Source: Mytilus californianus (Eukaryota > Mollusca > Bivalvia > Mytilida > Mytilidae). From it: a stretch of 64,000 bases of DNA. The stretch covers positions 1,364,001-1,428,000 of the forward strand of contig NW_026262669.1 of assembly GCF_021869535.1 (NCBI RefSeq), read 5' to 3'. A model generated the notes under the pieces. That model was not told where the DNA came from. It worked only from the letters and a program-made list of their open reading frames with translations, and did not search any database. The position numbers and the translations under genes are program-made. Positions 1-11,090 of the stretch are shown one piece after another (the stretch's first letter is position 1; every line of letters starts with the position of its first letter).

Positions 1-652
1 CAAAACATGCCTGCTATATACAGTTACACAATATTGCAAATTCACATGTTGTAATATTTTTCATACCATCAATAACCAAAATGAATTGATTAGTATGTCC
101 CTAGTAAGCAGTGTTTTGTATAAATGCTCAAAATGGCAGCTTTAGGTCAGCTTCAGGCATTCATTTTAGTCAAATGTTCAGAAAAAGGCCATTATGTTTT
201 ATGAGACTCGAGTGCATATATCATGTATATACTTGAAACTAACTGAATTTTAGTCAAGTTTAGTTACTTCTCGAAAATTCCCATAATGACAAAAAAGCTT
301 TTATGTCTCATTGGCAATCATCATACCACAATTCATTTCAATCTGTGGATTCATTTATTTTCTTGGGTATCAATTAGGGTGGATTGAGGGAAACTTGCAT
401 TTTTGTTGATATTTGATTTCGTGATTTTGCAAACCTCTGCTTACAAAGCCTATAGAAAATGTGTAATTCGTTGTACATTTATATTCGTGGTTCACCTGTA
501 CCCACAAAACCCACGAAAATTGGTATCCAACAAATAATAATGAATCCACAGTATATGGAAAATTGAGCAAAATTTTGAATAATAACTGTTTCCTCATTTT
601 TATAATGTCCATCTTGAAATTGTTCCAAATCCCTAGTCTAGACCATACTTAC

Positions 653-780
653 ATCTTCACAAACAGTCCAGGGTAGAGTTTTCTGCATGGAGGAGAAGAA
701 GTAGATCAGTGTATAGGCCATGATCACATTATAGTAGATTGCAACTACTAAGGATATTAGAGCCATAGATATACCAATAC
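653..780 (-). CDS. SLC6 exon encoding TM3 region
   Basis: The exon is 128 nt between a TTTGCAG acceptor and a GTAAGT donor at 652-647. It encodes IGISMALISLVVAIYYNV, then IMAYTLIYFFSS, LPW and VCED, which is TM3 of SLC6 with its tyrosine pair. The next exon would be left of the window. Confidence 0.85.
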
Positions 781-1559
781 CTGCAAAGTTAATACATTTG
801 TATAAGATTTATATTCAGTGTATACATGTAGGCCATGATCACGTGGTAGTAGATTGCGACTACTAACGATATTAGAGCCATAGATATACCAATACCTGCA
901 AAGTTAATACATTTGTGTTATTTATATTTAATACGAAATAAATTATTTTATAACATGAAGAAATTAAAAATATTTTGTATTATGTAATAAATCTTTGTAC
1001 AAAATTCATCATTTACAATACATTAAACCTGCATAAAATTATTTTGTATAAAATTCTACACCTATAGTTTTCTCAAAGTTGTAAATGTATTTCAGATATA
1101 CTTCAATATTACATGTACCAGCAAACTTTTCTCATCAGATGTGGAAAAACAATATAAGTGTTTAATACCATTAGGCAAAATAAGATCAAAATAAAAAAAA
1201 AAATTCTAGGTTGCCAAATTCCACAATGAAACGTTTTTTGTAGGTGGATTAAAACCCTATTTTTATTTCTTTCAAACATCACATATCTTAAAAATGTCTC
1301 TCCATCATCATCTCAAACTTCAAAGATTGAAACACTAATTATAAATTAAACAAATAATAAACCAATGATTTTTTTCTTCAAACCATGAAATATCAATTAA
1401 CAAATACTACTACAAAAACACTATTACCTTTAGCACTTGGGTTCATTTTCCAAACCCCTGTTGGTCCTAAACCAGAGAATTGACCCATTACTAACTCCAT
1501 GAAGTACATGGGCTTTCCTATCAGGAACTGTAGGACTAAATAAGCAATCAGGAAGGCAG
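653..1559 (-). CDS. SLC6 neurotransmitter/amino-acid transporter, partial (two exons)
   Basis: Two exons join in phase (1428-1559, then 653-780) to give about 87 residues spanning TM2, the following loop and TM3 of a sodium-coupled SLC6 symporter. Visible family features are AFLIAYLVLQFLIGKP followed by MYFMELVMGQFSGLGPTGVW (the conserved E-L-x-x-G-Q-F end of TM2), then AIYYNVIMAYTLIYFFSS (TM3 with the Tyr of the substrate site) and the LPW that precedes the extracellular loop. The protein would sit in the plasma membrane and move a small amino-acid-like substrate with Na+; which substrate cannot be told from this part. The 3' exons are off the left edge. The exon with TM1 (NVWRFPYLCYKNGG) is not visible to the right, so this may be a gene with a very long intron or a gene fragment. 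Confidence 0.85.
817..916 (-). pseudogene. Partial tandem duplicate of the SLC6 TM3 exon
   Basis: Positions 817-895 repeat the 5' two-thirds of the TM3 exon (707-780), and the repeat continues into the flanking intron (CTGCAAAGTTAATACATTTG, 896-915). Relative to the intact exon there are five substitutions in about 88 bases plus a 6-base insertion (CATGTA). Most codon changes are silent; one turns Asn into His in the IYYNV motif. The copy loses homology where the second half of TM3 should be and has no splice donor, so it cannot be a working exon. Confidence 0.75.
1428..1559 (-). CDS. SLC6 exon encoding TM2 region
   Basis: The acceptor is a TTTCAG ending at 1560 and the donor is GTAATAG from 1427. 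The exon is 132 nt; it opens with the last two bases of a split Ala codon and closes with one base of a Gly codon that is completed by the exon at 780. It encodes AFLIAYLVLQ through NPSAK, matching the end of TM2 and the following cytoplasmic loop of SLC6 carriers. Confidence 0.85.
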
Positions 1560-2170
1560 CTGAAATTAAGAAAAAAAATGTGAATAAAATTCTCAAATAT
1601 TAAGATATATGCTTGTTTGTTGGTTTATTGGACTGAAAATTTGTATGCAAGTAACCCATCTTGCTGCCACAGTTGTGGACCCTGCTGCCACAGTTGTGGA
1701 CCCTTTGTACACAGATCAAATATTGAAAAGATTGTCATCTGCAACAGTTAAAGCAGTTGGAAGATTTTTTCATTGACTGATTGAGTTCTTCCACCAAAAT
1801 CTTTTTACTTATAAAACAATAAAACAATTTACAATATAGTTTTATCTATGATATGAAATCCAAAACTAGAACTTGTCTCTATTTATATTTGTGTCACATT
1901 CTCATTAGAAATATTTAGGTGTGATGCAACTTGTGATGATGGTTAATTAGACATTTAATATGTGAATGGCATACAATACCATGATAAACAGGAGATGCTG
2001 ATACTTTATAATGATTCCATGCATTATACATTGTTGCCTATAGAAAAAACTTAAAATACTCAAGAAATAAAAATTTTAGAGTATAAATCTCTATTTTATT
2101 AGCATGAATCTGGCAGCTAATGACACTTTAATCATTTAACACGTTTAGTTTCCTTACAGACTAACAGACT

Positions 2171-2345
2171 TGGGGTAATTGTAATTGTAATCGTTAATCA
2201 GCTGTAATTGATTACAATTTTTCAAGTAATCATTGTAATCATTATTCAGCCAAAAATCTGATTACATGTAATTTAATTTATTCAATTACTTTTCAAAATA
2301 CCCTGTAATCCTGATTACTTTTTGATTACATTCTGATTACAATGA
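2171..2345. repeat. GATTAC/TAATC-rich low-complexity stretch
   Basis: More than a dozen copies of GATTAC, GTAATC or TAATTG occur in both orientations over about 175 bases. It is probably an old decayed repeat. The core also resembles homeodomain (K50/Otx-type) binding sites, but such motifs are expected by chance in this composition. Confidence 0.5.
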
Positions 2346-2453
2346 AAAAAATCTTAAACTGTGTTAATGGTCAATAAATGAACCTTTTTGTTATTCTTAT
2401 TTAATAAATATTTAATACGTTTAAACAGTTTGGTTTACTTTATAAATCATGTT

Positions 2454-3264
2454 ATTGCGAACCCAATGAAAGTTTTCCACAGTGCCATCTCTATCTTAAC
2501 CAGGTATTTAAACTTTTGCAAGTTCACCTGTCCTATTGAATAAATACAATAGCTATTGTTCTTTGTGTAGTTTATTCTCTGGGACCTTTAAATTTCTTCT
2601 AAGAGAAATCTATCATTCATTGATTAAATTACCTGAGTAAAAAAAAAATCTTATATATAGACAAAAATACTTTTTTTATACTCATTAATTGCATGTGATG
2701 ATGTAGTTATTCAATATTAATAATATATTTTCATTCAGTTTAATATAAACATTGATTCAATCATAAAAAGTTAATTTCTAACAAAAGTTTTATTAATGTT
2801 CCTATTGAAATTTGATATTTTTTTGTTTAGTTATAGAATACATTTAAGAAGATCTTAATTTGAAACATCATTATTTTCAAGTTCTTATTCATGTCAAACA
2901 ATCTTTTTTTTAAAAGGAACAATGTTGAAAGTTTTGTCAGAAATCAACTTTTTATGATTGAATCAATGTTTATATTAAACTGAATGAAAATATATTATTA
3001 ATATTGAATAACTACATCATCACACGCAGTTAATGAGTATAAAAAAAGTATTTTTGTCTACATATAAGATCATTTTTTTACTCAGGTAATTTAATCAATG
3101 AATGATAGATTTCTCTTAGAAGAACTTTAAAGGTCCCAGAGAATAAACTACACAAAGAACAATAGCTATTGTATTTATTCAATAGGACAGGTGAACTTGC
3201 AAAAGTTTAAATACCTGGTTAAGATAGAGATGGCACTGTGGAAAACTTTCATTTGGTTTGCAAT
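2454..3264. repeat. Large inverted repeat, two 350-bp arms and a 111-bp spacer
   Basis: The left arm, 2454-2803 (from ATTGCGAACCCAATGAAAG), is the reverse complement, with scattered mismatches, of the right arm, 2915-3264. The arms contain matching landmarks such as CACAAAGAACAATAGCTATT and its complement. No coding potential is evident. It is a fold-back element or a recent inverted duplication; transcription through it would give a long hairpin RNA. Confidence 0.9.
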
Positions 3265-3675
3265 AATTGATTATTATACTTCAGTAAAAAATAAACTGTT
3301 ACAGTATTGAAAAGTCATCATAAGCCTAAGAACAGACATATAATACAAGTATATGTCTCTGGCCTTAGTAAAAGATATTGTACATATATTCACAATTTAA
3401 AGATGTACATATAACAGCCTATTATATAAAGTTGGAATTATTATTAATTATGGAATTTTATATAATTCCCAGTGCTGATCTTTTTCAATAAAAAGTATGC
3501 ATCAAGCCTGTTCGTTCTGCATTATCATAGTTGTTTCATTTTTTTATATGCTTCTCTGACCATTTTAGTTGATCAAGCCAGTATTTTTTTTTCAGGTGAT
3601 GTTGGTGCTTATATGAATTGCCCAGCAGATTAATGTATTGTGATAATTCTGTGCTTTGAATAAGTCTTTTTGTTA

Positions 3676-3965
3676 TGGAAAGTGTTGTGCGCAGCACAGA
3701 GTATTCCATTGAAAAATACTATTTAAAACAAAGATCATTTTCCAATGGACATTCTATTGACTTTTAAAAAAGATTATATTATTATAGAAAGTGTTGTGCG
3801 CGGCACAGAACATTCTATTGAAAAATACTTTTAAAACAAAGATCATTTTCCAATGGAATGTGTTGTGCGCGGCACAGAACATTCTATTGAAAAATACTAT
3901 TTAAAACAAAGATCATTTTCCAATGGAATGTGTTGTGCGCGGCACAGAACATTCTATTGAAGAAA
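3676..3965 (+). repeat. 70-bp tandem repeat with GTGCGCGGCAC core
   Basis: Four units carry the landmark TGTTGTGCGC at 3683, 3792, 3861 and 3931, giving periods of 109 (unit plus a 39-bp insertion), 69 and 70 bp. Each unit has a near-palindromic GC-rich core (TGTGCGCGGCACA) inside AT-rich sequence. Confidence 0.9.
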
Positions 3966-4890
3966 ACAAATTATAATGGGAAGATTTGTGCACTGCATTT
4001 ATTTGATGAAAAAAAAAAATAGATACTGTGCACTTTCCAAATATATGAATGTAAATGCTGAGTACTGAGTAGAGATGCTGTCGAAGGAAGCTGTTTGGCC
4101 ATAATCAAGTTGGAAGCCATCAGGGATCAATTTAGGAATGTTGCAGAACATTTAGTTGTGTTTAGTTGATATTTATCAAAGACTTTCATTTGAATCTGCC
4201 TAACCTGTGTATTTTGTTTACTTCATCAAACAGGAAGATTCAAATAGAAGTCTTTCTCAATTTTTTTACTTTCATGTGATCTTTTATTAGCATGCTGTGT
4301 GTTGCACTAATCTTTGTTGTTAATGCTTTGCTAAATCTTTTGCATCATCACACTATACATTGCCCATGACTCATTAATTTTCCTCTGTTATAATGCTATG
4401 GTGTATATAACATAATAACAAGATAGGCAGTAGTTGTATATCTCTTGTGTAGATAGTTTTTTTTATATATTTGCATGCTTTTTCCACTATTTAAACTCAT
4501 CACTCTTCACACGAGATATCCTGTGCACTATAACTGCTTTGAGTTGAGAAAAATTCAACTGACCTTTATATTTTGAATATGACCATTTTAATTGGAAAAC
4601 ACTTTTGATGCATATCAATGTCAGATGCTAGTGACCTATTTGCATCAGACAAAGATTTAAATAAATTACAAAAGATGCTGATAGGTCTATATGAAAATAT
4701 GTTGAACTTTTCTCACAGTCATTTTCCATTAGCATGACTGCTTAACCATGCAACCCTAGTGCAAAGGGACATGGGGGCTCACCATAGTAGTGTGTAAAAT
4801 TTCATACACCTTGTAGCTGCAAGGATTTTGAATGATAGTAACAATCATTTCTATTTATACAAATGATCACAGAATCATTTGTCATTATAA
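3966..4890. other. Non-coding AT-rich stretch
   Basis: No exon with convincing splice sites, no RNA gene and no clear repeat boundary can be seen here. Confidence 0.5.
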
Positions 4891-4894
4891 AACT

Positions 4895-5015
4895 GTCTCC
4901 GGGTGCGGGATTTTCTCTCTGCGTTGAAGACCCATTTGTGGCCTTCGGCTGTTGTCTGCTCTTTGGTCGGATTGTTGTCTCTTTGACATATTCCCCATTT
5001 CCATTATCAATTTTT
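4895..5015 (-). repeat. Short interspersed repeat (copy 1 of 2)
   Basis: The sequence around GACATATTCCCCATTTCCAT recurs in the opposite orientation at 45610-45715 (ATGGAAATGGGGAATATGTC, followed by the same GGCCTTCGGCTGTTG block in complement). It is a dispersed family with no reading frame. Confidence 0.7.
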
Positions 5016-5684
5016 TTTGGTCAAAGATTTTTTTAAATTTAATTTAATCTGTTAATAACAGTGTAAAATGCTTATAATTACCTTATTTCTATAGTAAGTA
5101 TCATATTGTTTATCCAAATATTCTCCAAATCAAGAATAAATTGAATATTTTGCTGGCTACATATTAAATTATATATAACAGAAATGATGGAAAACAACAC
5201 TTTTGAAGATTTCATTTTATATTAAAAGTAATACCATTAATAAAATTGGCATATCTAATTCCATTCAACATTTTTTTCAATTAACAACTGTTTCAAATGA
5301 TTAACACACTAACTTGTAAGAATACAGTTGATAAAATTACTTATACTGTTATAATTGATGTTAATACTTATTTACATATGTTAAATCAAATTCTGTTCAC
5401 AGTATCAATATAGAAACAGGCAGACATTGCAATGTAGACAAAGGAAATAGGTTATTTACTATATGCAAAACCAATGTAATTGAAGAAAACAATACATTTC
5501 AAAATATGAATGGCCAAATCCATCAACTTTAAAACTTATACAGTTGTTATAAATTCATAATGGTAAAGCACTTAGTGAACTAGGCAATTTCTTTTTAAAT
5601 TAAAAAAAACCAACATAATATGTAGTTTTTATCCCTTATTCATCATTTCATTAAAGTAATTCCATGTCATATGCATTTTTATAC
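5016..5684. other. Non-coding AT-rich stretch
   Basis: Nothing recognisable on either strand: no exon-like frame and no repeat boundary. Confidence 0.5.
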
Positions 5685-7266
5685 TCCAGTGTACGGGAAG
5701 TATTATGGTATACTGTTGTCCATCCGTCTGTCCATCTGTCGTCAACATGTCGGATATAAACTCAAAAACGCTTTAACCAATTTGCATAAAACTTTAGTGA
5801 ATTGTCTACATCTATTGATGTGAGCTCCCTTTTGTTTTTTATAAATTTAAGAAACATAGTTTCCGAGTTATGGGGTTTTATTCATAAAAAAAGGGGGATT
5901 TCCCAGTTTTCTGACAATAACTCATAAATGCTTTCAACAGTTCTCATGAAACTTTGGTGAATTGTTTATATAAAAACTAAATACATGGTTAGATTCAGCA
6001 TATCAAACAACCCCATATATTCAATTTTTGTTGAAATCAAAATAAAATTTAATTTTGGACCCCGATTTGGACCAAATTGAAAACTGGGCCCATAATAAAA
6101 AATCTAAATACATGTTTAGATTCAGCATATCAAAGAACCCCAAGAATTCATTTTTTGTTAAAATCAAACTAAGTTTAATATTGGACCCTTTGGACCTTAA
6201 TGTAGACCAATTTGAAAAACGGGACCAAAAATTAAAAATCTAAATTTAAGGTTAGATTCGGCATATCAAAGAACCCCAATAACTCAATTTTTGATGAAAT
6301 CAAACAAAGTTTAATTTTGGACCCTTTGGACCTCAATGTGGACCAATTTAAAAATGGGGCCCAAAATCCAAAAACTTAATACATGGTTAGATTCAGCATA
6401 TCAAAGAACCCCATATATTCAATTTTTGTTGAAATCAAACAAAGTTTAATTTTGGACCCTGATTTGGACCAACTTGAAAACTGGGCCCATAGTCAAAAAT
6501 CTAAAATCATGTTTAGATTCAGCATATCAAAGAACCCAAAGAATTCAATTTTTGTTAAAATCAAACTAAGTTTCATTTTGGACCCTTTGGACCTTAATGT
6601 AGACCAATTTGAAAACGGGACCAAAAATTAAAAATCTAAATTTAAGGTTAGATTCGGCATATCAAAGAACCCCTATAATTCAATTTTTGATGAAATCAAA
6701 CAAAGTTTAATTTTGGACCCTTTGGACCTCAATGTGGACCAATTTAAAAACGGGGCCCAAAATCCAAAAACTTAATACATGGTCATTTTCAGCATATTAA
6801 AGAACCCGAAGAATTCAAGAATAAAACCCCATTGAAATTGGTCAACAAATAAGCAATTTATACAAAGTATTAGAAAAGTATTGTTTTTGGCCCCTTTTTG
6901 GCCCCTAATTCCTAAAGAGTTAGGGCCATAACCCCCAAAATCAATCCCAACTTTCCTTTTTTGATATGGAACCTTGTGGTACAATTTCAGAAAGATCCAT
7001 ACACTTACACACAAGTTATTGTCTGGAAACTAGAAAAATGCTTATTTGGACCCCTTTTTAGACCCCTAATTCCTAATATCTGTTGGGACCATAACCCACA
7101 AAATCAATCCCAACCTTCCTTTTATGGTTTCAAACCTTGTATTTAAATTTCATAGAGATCCATTCACTTAAACTAAAGTTATTGTGCGAAAACTAGGTGT
7201 CTACGGACGATGACGCCGCCGAAGTGATACCAATATACGACCGCAAAAATTTTTTGCGGTCGTATA
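5685..7266 (+). repeat. Composite interspersed repeat with internal tandem array
   Basis: It starts with a block (TACTCCAGTGTACGGGAAGT) whose complement ends another copy at about 35215, and closes with CGACCGCAAAAATTTTTTGCGGTCG, a short perfect hairpin that also ends the copy at about 19600. Between them lie the tandem array (5991-6800) and a block of GGGCCATAACCCCCAAAATC type. The short open frames inside are translations of the repeat. Confidence 0.8.
5991..6800 (+). repeat. Higher-order tandem array, three-monomer unit of about 397 bp
   Basis: Seven monomers begin with AGATTCAGCATATCAAAGAA or close variants at 5991, 6118, 6254, 6389, 6515, 6650 and about 6784. Spacing follows the pattern 127, 136, 135, 126, 135, 134. 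Monomers 1, 2 and 3 resemble 4, 5 and 6 respectively more than their neighbours (for example TTCGGC in 3 and 6, CTGATTTGGACC-type in 1 and 4), so a trimer was duplicated. Related monomers recur at 40560-40900. Confidence 0.85.
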
Positions 7267-8029
7267 AAAATTACACTTTATATCAAATGATGCTTTTATA
7301 ACACACTGTCTCAGATCCTTAATTATGGAATTGAAACCCAGCAATTTGTTGCACTAATAAAATGAAATTAAACTATGAATTATAAAATTTCTGAATCTGT
7401 ATACTTTAAAAAATGAGAGAAATACCACATAATTTGTTAAACATATTTATGGAATAAATTTGAAAATGTGTTTTGCTTCAAAATTACACCTTTTAAATCT
7501 ATTCATATATAAATTCAATTTGACATAATAGAGCATTAGAAAACAACTTTCTTTTTCAATTTTTTACCCATAAATTGCTTATAATAGTTTTTTCTAAATT
7601 ACATGCTGATTCAGTTTTAAAATAATAAGAACATGAAAAAGAAATGACAATGAATGTATTCAAACAAATATTTTTACAATGTTGATTAATATATTTTTTT
7701 GCTACATCTCTTTAAATGATTAATGTGCATTGAAAATACAGACTTGCAATATTGAAAAATTGCCAATAATAACATTAACAATTACATTTTCTTGTTGTTG
7801 CTCATTATCTCCCCTTAACCTGACACATTCTGTGTAAAAGTCTATTCATAAAAAGCCTTTTCCTAGAAGCAAGGATAGAGTTTCATTAATCATGCAATGT
7901 CTGCTATTTGAGTACTTCAACTTGATCATTTGAATGAAGTACAAGGAATCTACTTCAAAGGTGTTATTAAAAAAGAGTTGTCCACCTTCTGTAGTCAAGT
8001 ATTCCATTTAAAAAAATGTTATTTGCATT
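7267..8029. other. Non-coding AT-rich stretch
   Basis: No gene, RNA or repeat boundary can be supported here. Confidence 0.5.
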
Positions 8030-8705
8030 TAAAAATTAAATGCTTCTTTTTGTAAATTCATTGGGGTGTAAAAGTATTGACCAAAGTACATTTTGTATGA
8101 ATCACGGAAGCGCTTCATTCTAAAAATGTGCACACGGTCAACGCTATTACAACCCTATAAAATTACAAAAAGAAGCATTCAATACTTATAATTACATTTT
8201 TTAGCAAGGATCATGAAAACACGATTTCTATCAAGTTTTTATTTCATTTTCCGTGTCATCTTGAATGTTAAATATCATTGTGTAATGAATGTCAATTTCA
8301 GAAGGACACAAGATTGCTGTTAGTAAATCAAAATAACGTAATATAATGAAACAAACATGTAATGTAATTATTAAGAATTGAATGCTTCTTTTAGTAAATT
8401 CTTTGGGATGTAAAAGCGTTGATATATTGTATTCTAAAAATGTGTGCACGGTCAATGCTTTTACAACCCCATGAAATCACCAAAAGAAGCACTCAATTGT
8501 TTAAATGACATTTTTTCGCTTCGATCATGAAAACACAATTACTATCAAGTTTTTCTTTTATTTACCTGTGCACTTTATTGTAAAAGCATGTGTCATCATG
8601 AATGTGACAATTAATTTTGAAATGAAGGTGGATGAGAGATTGCTGTAAGCCAATCAGAATTACGTACTATAATGAAACATACATCTTATGTAATTATATC
8701 AAATT
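8030..8705 (+). repeat. Tandem duplication of a 345-bp unit containing an inverted repeat
   Basis: Two units start near 8034 and 8378 (AATGCTTCTTTTTGTAAATT and variant). Within each, AATGCTTCTTTTTGT at the start is repeated inverted about 125 bp later (ACAAAAAGAAGCATT, 8165-8180), so the first third of each unit can fold. Both units end with a version of CAATCAGAATTACGTA followed by ATAATGAAAC. The frame at 8231-8455 is a by-product. Confidence 0.75.
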
Positions 8706-10743
8706 GAAGGCAGTAAATATAAATAAAATAGACATATTTCAAGCAAAGCATTCACCTGATTCCTTAATACATATTTGATATATATACAACTTATGGAACA
8801 GCTATTTAAATATTAGTTGTCATGTAACTACTGATTAACAATGATAACAAACTTAGAAAATTGACAGACTTCCCTATTAGGATTAAAGATTATTGTATAG
8901 CAACAAAATATTTTCCACTGAATGTAAAGAAAAAGTTAGCAAGCAATATTCAATTATTTTGCACTTGTGCAAATTATACATGTAATAAGTGACAAATTAT
9001 ATTCTACACTATCTTTCAAGCTAATACTATACAATATGAGAGCTTATTAAAATATAAAAATGTACTCTGAACAATATTCACAAACATTCCTGGAATGACA
9101 CTATTTTACCAACCTGATTATTAAAAACAAATTAATTGCCTGTAATCTTTATTTCGATTTATATTGCAACAGTTTAATTTGTATAGTCAGATTGCATTGA
9201 GCATATTAATATTTACTGTATAAAGCCTTGTTTGATTTTTAACTTTTTTTTTATCTATAAGGCTTTTGCAGAATGTTGATGTCTTCTTTTAAACAGTTTT
9301 TAGTTGCAGTATAAAGAAAAAGACAGATATTGTCTAAAACAGAAATTATGTATTTACTTTTTATGATGTTACTTCTAGTTAACTGCCATTATTTCTAGAC
9401 CCAAGGAAACACTCAGATTTATGTTGGAAACAAATTTGTAACATCCAGTGTTAAATATGGTTAAAATCCAGTTATGAGTGGCTACAAAACAATTGATTTT
9501 GTCAACTTTCTTGGTTTAAAAAAAAAATTCTTTAACTGCCGCTAGTAATATTTATAGCCTGGCATTCTACCCAATCTAGTTAGGGTCAGGTGTAATACAA
9601 TCTATGTGACCAACTATCTGTGCTGAACAGGACTGAATTACTGCGCATGTGCATGTTCTATGAACAACAAATATATGATCACATTGTTAATAAAATGGTG
9701 ATTCACGATTTTAATCAATAACTTGATTTACTAAATTATTCAAAATATGCATTTCATATGAAAATAAAAATAATTTTCCATAAATGCGTGGCAATATAAA
9801 TATATCTCTCCACTGGTCAAGAAATGATGCTATCCTATTCTAACATCAAATTGAGGAAACCCTGTCGTTGTATTCCGCCCGTCAAGCAATGAGCCAAAAT
9901 CCCAGGCTATTTATAAATTAACTAACTCCCCATGTGATTTTTCAACATACTATCGTAATTCATAGGTAAGTAACTTAGTTATGTAAAGCAAACAACAATC
10001 GATCAATGTAACTTTATTATCTCTCCTTTTTAATTTTTTTTAGTGAAACCTTTTAAGACATATTTTTTGCAAATTCTATCAACTGCTTTAAAATTTGGTT
10101 AGACTTCATATTCCAGGTTATTGGAACTTCAAAAAGCTTACAAATTTTCAATGATTTGTTCCAAAGTGGTTTTATTTCTTTCAAAGAAAGTATTTTCAAA
10201 AACAAAATAAATGACCCTTAGATAAAATACCAGTTATGGTTAGGTGAATAGCTGCATGGATTTGTGAAGAAACATTTTCTTAAGATATTTATACCATTAT
10301 GCAAAAATTGAGAGAAAAAAAATTATACCAGTAAGTCTAATTCATTTGATAAAACATTTTAAAATATGGCTATAATGAGGCTGTGGTTTATTGAATTTCA
10401 TTCATAAGGATGTTCACCAATCTGTTTCAAAATGACAAGTTTTTTAAAAGACTTATAAAATGCTAGTGCATTAATTTCAGAATTAAAAATGCAGGAAAAA
10501 TGAGACAATTCTCTCTTCACCTTTTTATACATTTAACATATGCACCTTATTTCTCTCAAAAGTATGATAAAAATGACATGGATTATATAAGATTTTCATA
10601 AGTGGCTTTCAAACTATGTGTAATAAGATTATGAAAAGAAAAGTAGAAGTTATTGGCCATTTTTTTTATAGACTACATGGATAAAAGCAGAGGATTCAGA
10701 ATATCTGACAAAAAAAAACCAAGATCAGCGAACAGCCTTAAAT
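8706..10743. other. Non-coding AT-rich stretch 3' of the DUF7869 gene
   Basis: This segment includes the likely 3' UTR and flank of the minus-strand gene that ends at 10744. The first minus-strand AATAAA-type signal below the stop is at about 10387-10392 (TTTATT on the plus strand), roughly 350 b downstream. Nothing else can be supported, apart from a weak ATAGCCTGG / CCAGGCTAT pair at 9556 and 9912. Confidence 0.4.
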
Positions 10744-11090
10744 TTAATTTTCAAAAGATGTACAAAATTCCTTTATGTGTTTAGGTAAATATCCTCCTTT
10801 AGTTAGCTCAAAATTTCCATAAATAATTGAAGTAATATCCACTTGCACTATCCACGGTTCTCTCTTCCCTTTTTTCCCTCTTACAGGCTTAGAACATGGC
10901 TTCCAGTTGGTTGATTTTGCACCTTATACCAGTGGATAGTGCAAGTACTGTTTGCTTCCTCAATCTCCACCACTTGTGCAACCTGTGGCCATTCATTGCA
11001 AAATTCTTGTAAATTCAGCAGAACCATTTCCCCAACAGTCACAGAACCATTACTTTTCAAGGTACTGGTTTTCTTAGTTCCAACAATGAT
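10744..11090 (-). CDS. DUF7869 gene, last exon, with one-base deletion
   Basis: Reading from 11090, the frame encodes IIVGTKKTSTLKSNGSVTV, VLLNLQEFCNEWPQVAQVVE and STCTIHWY, then reaches a stop at 10881. One base missing at about 10922-10925 (CCTT on the plus strand) separates this from a second open frame that starts GAKSTNWKPCS and runs through REPWIVQVDITSIIYGNFEL to a TAA at 10744-10746. The exon is 347 nt; restoring one base makes it 348, divisible by three. WY-K-G...W...EPW...I...F-x-L-T is the usual C-terminus of the family, so the second frame is genuine coding sequence. Confidence 0.8.

Noticed and set aside
2171..2345. GATTAC cluster as a homeodomain-bound enhancer
   Set aside because: The motif density is explained as well by a decayed simple repeat; nothing else supports regulation.
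3676..3965. Regular 70-bp repeats as a CRISPR array
   Set aside because: Whole units are repeated without unique spacers, and the genome is eukaryotic with spliced genes.
6055..6631. Two short open frames with FRFSISKNP-type repeats
   Set aside because: They are translations of the 127-136 bp tandem monomers, lack splice context, and the same DNA recurs elsewhere with stops.
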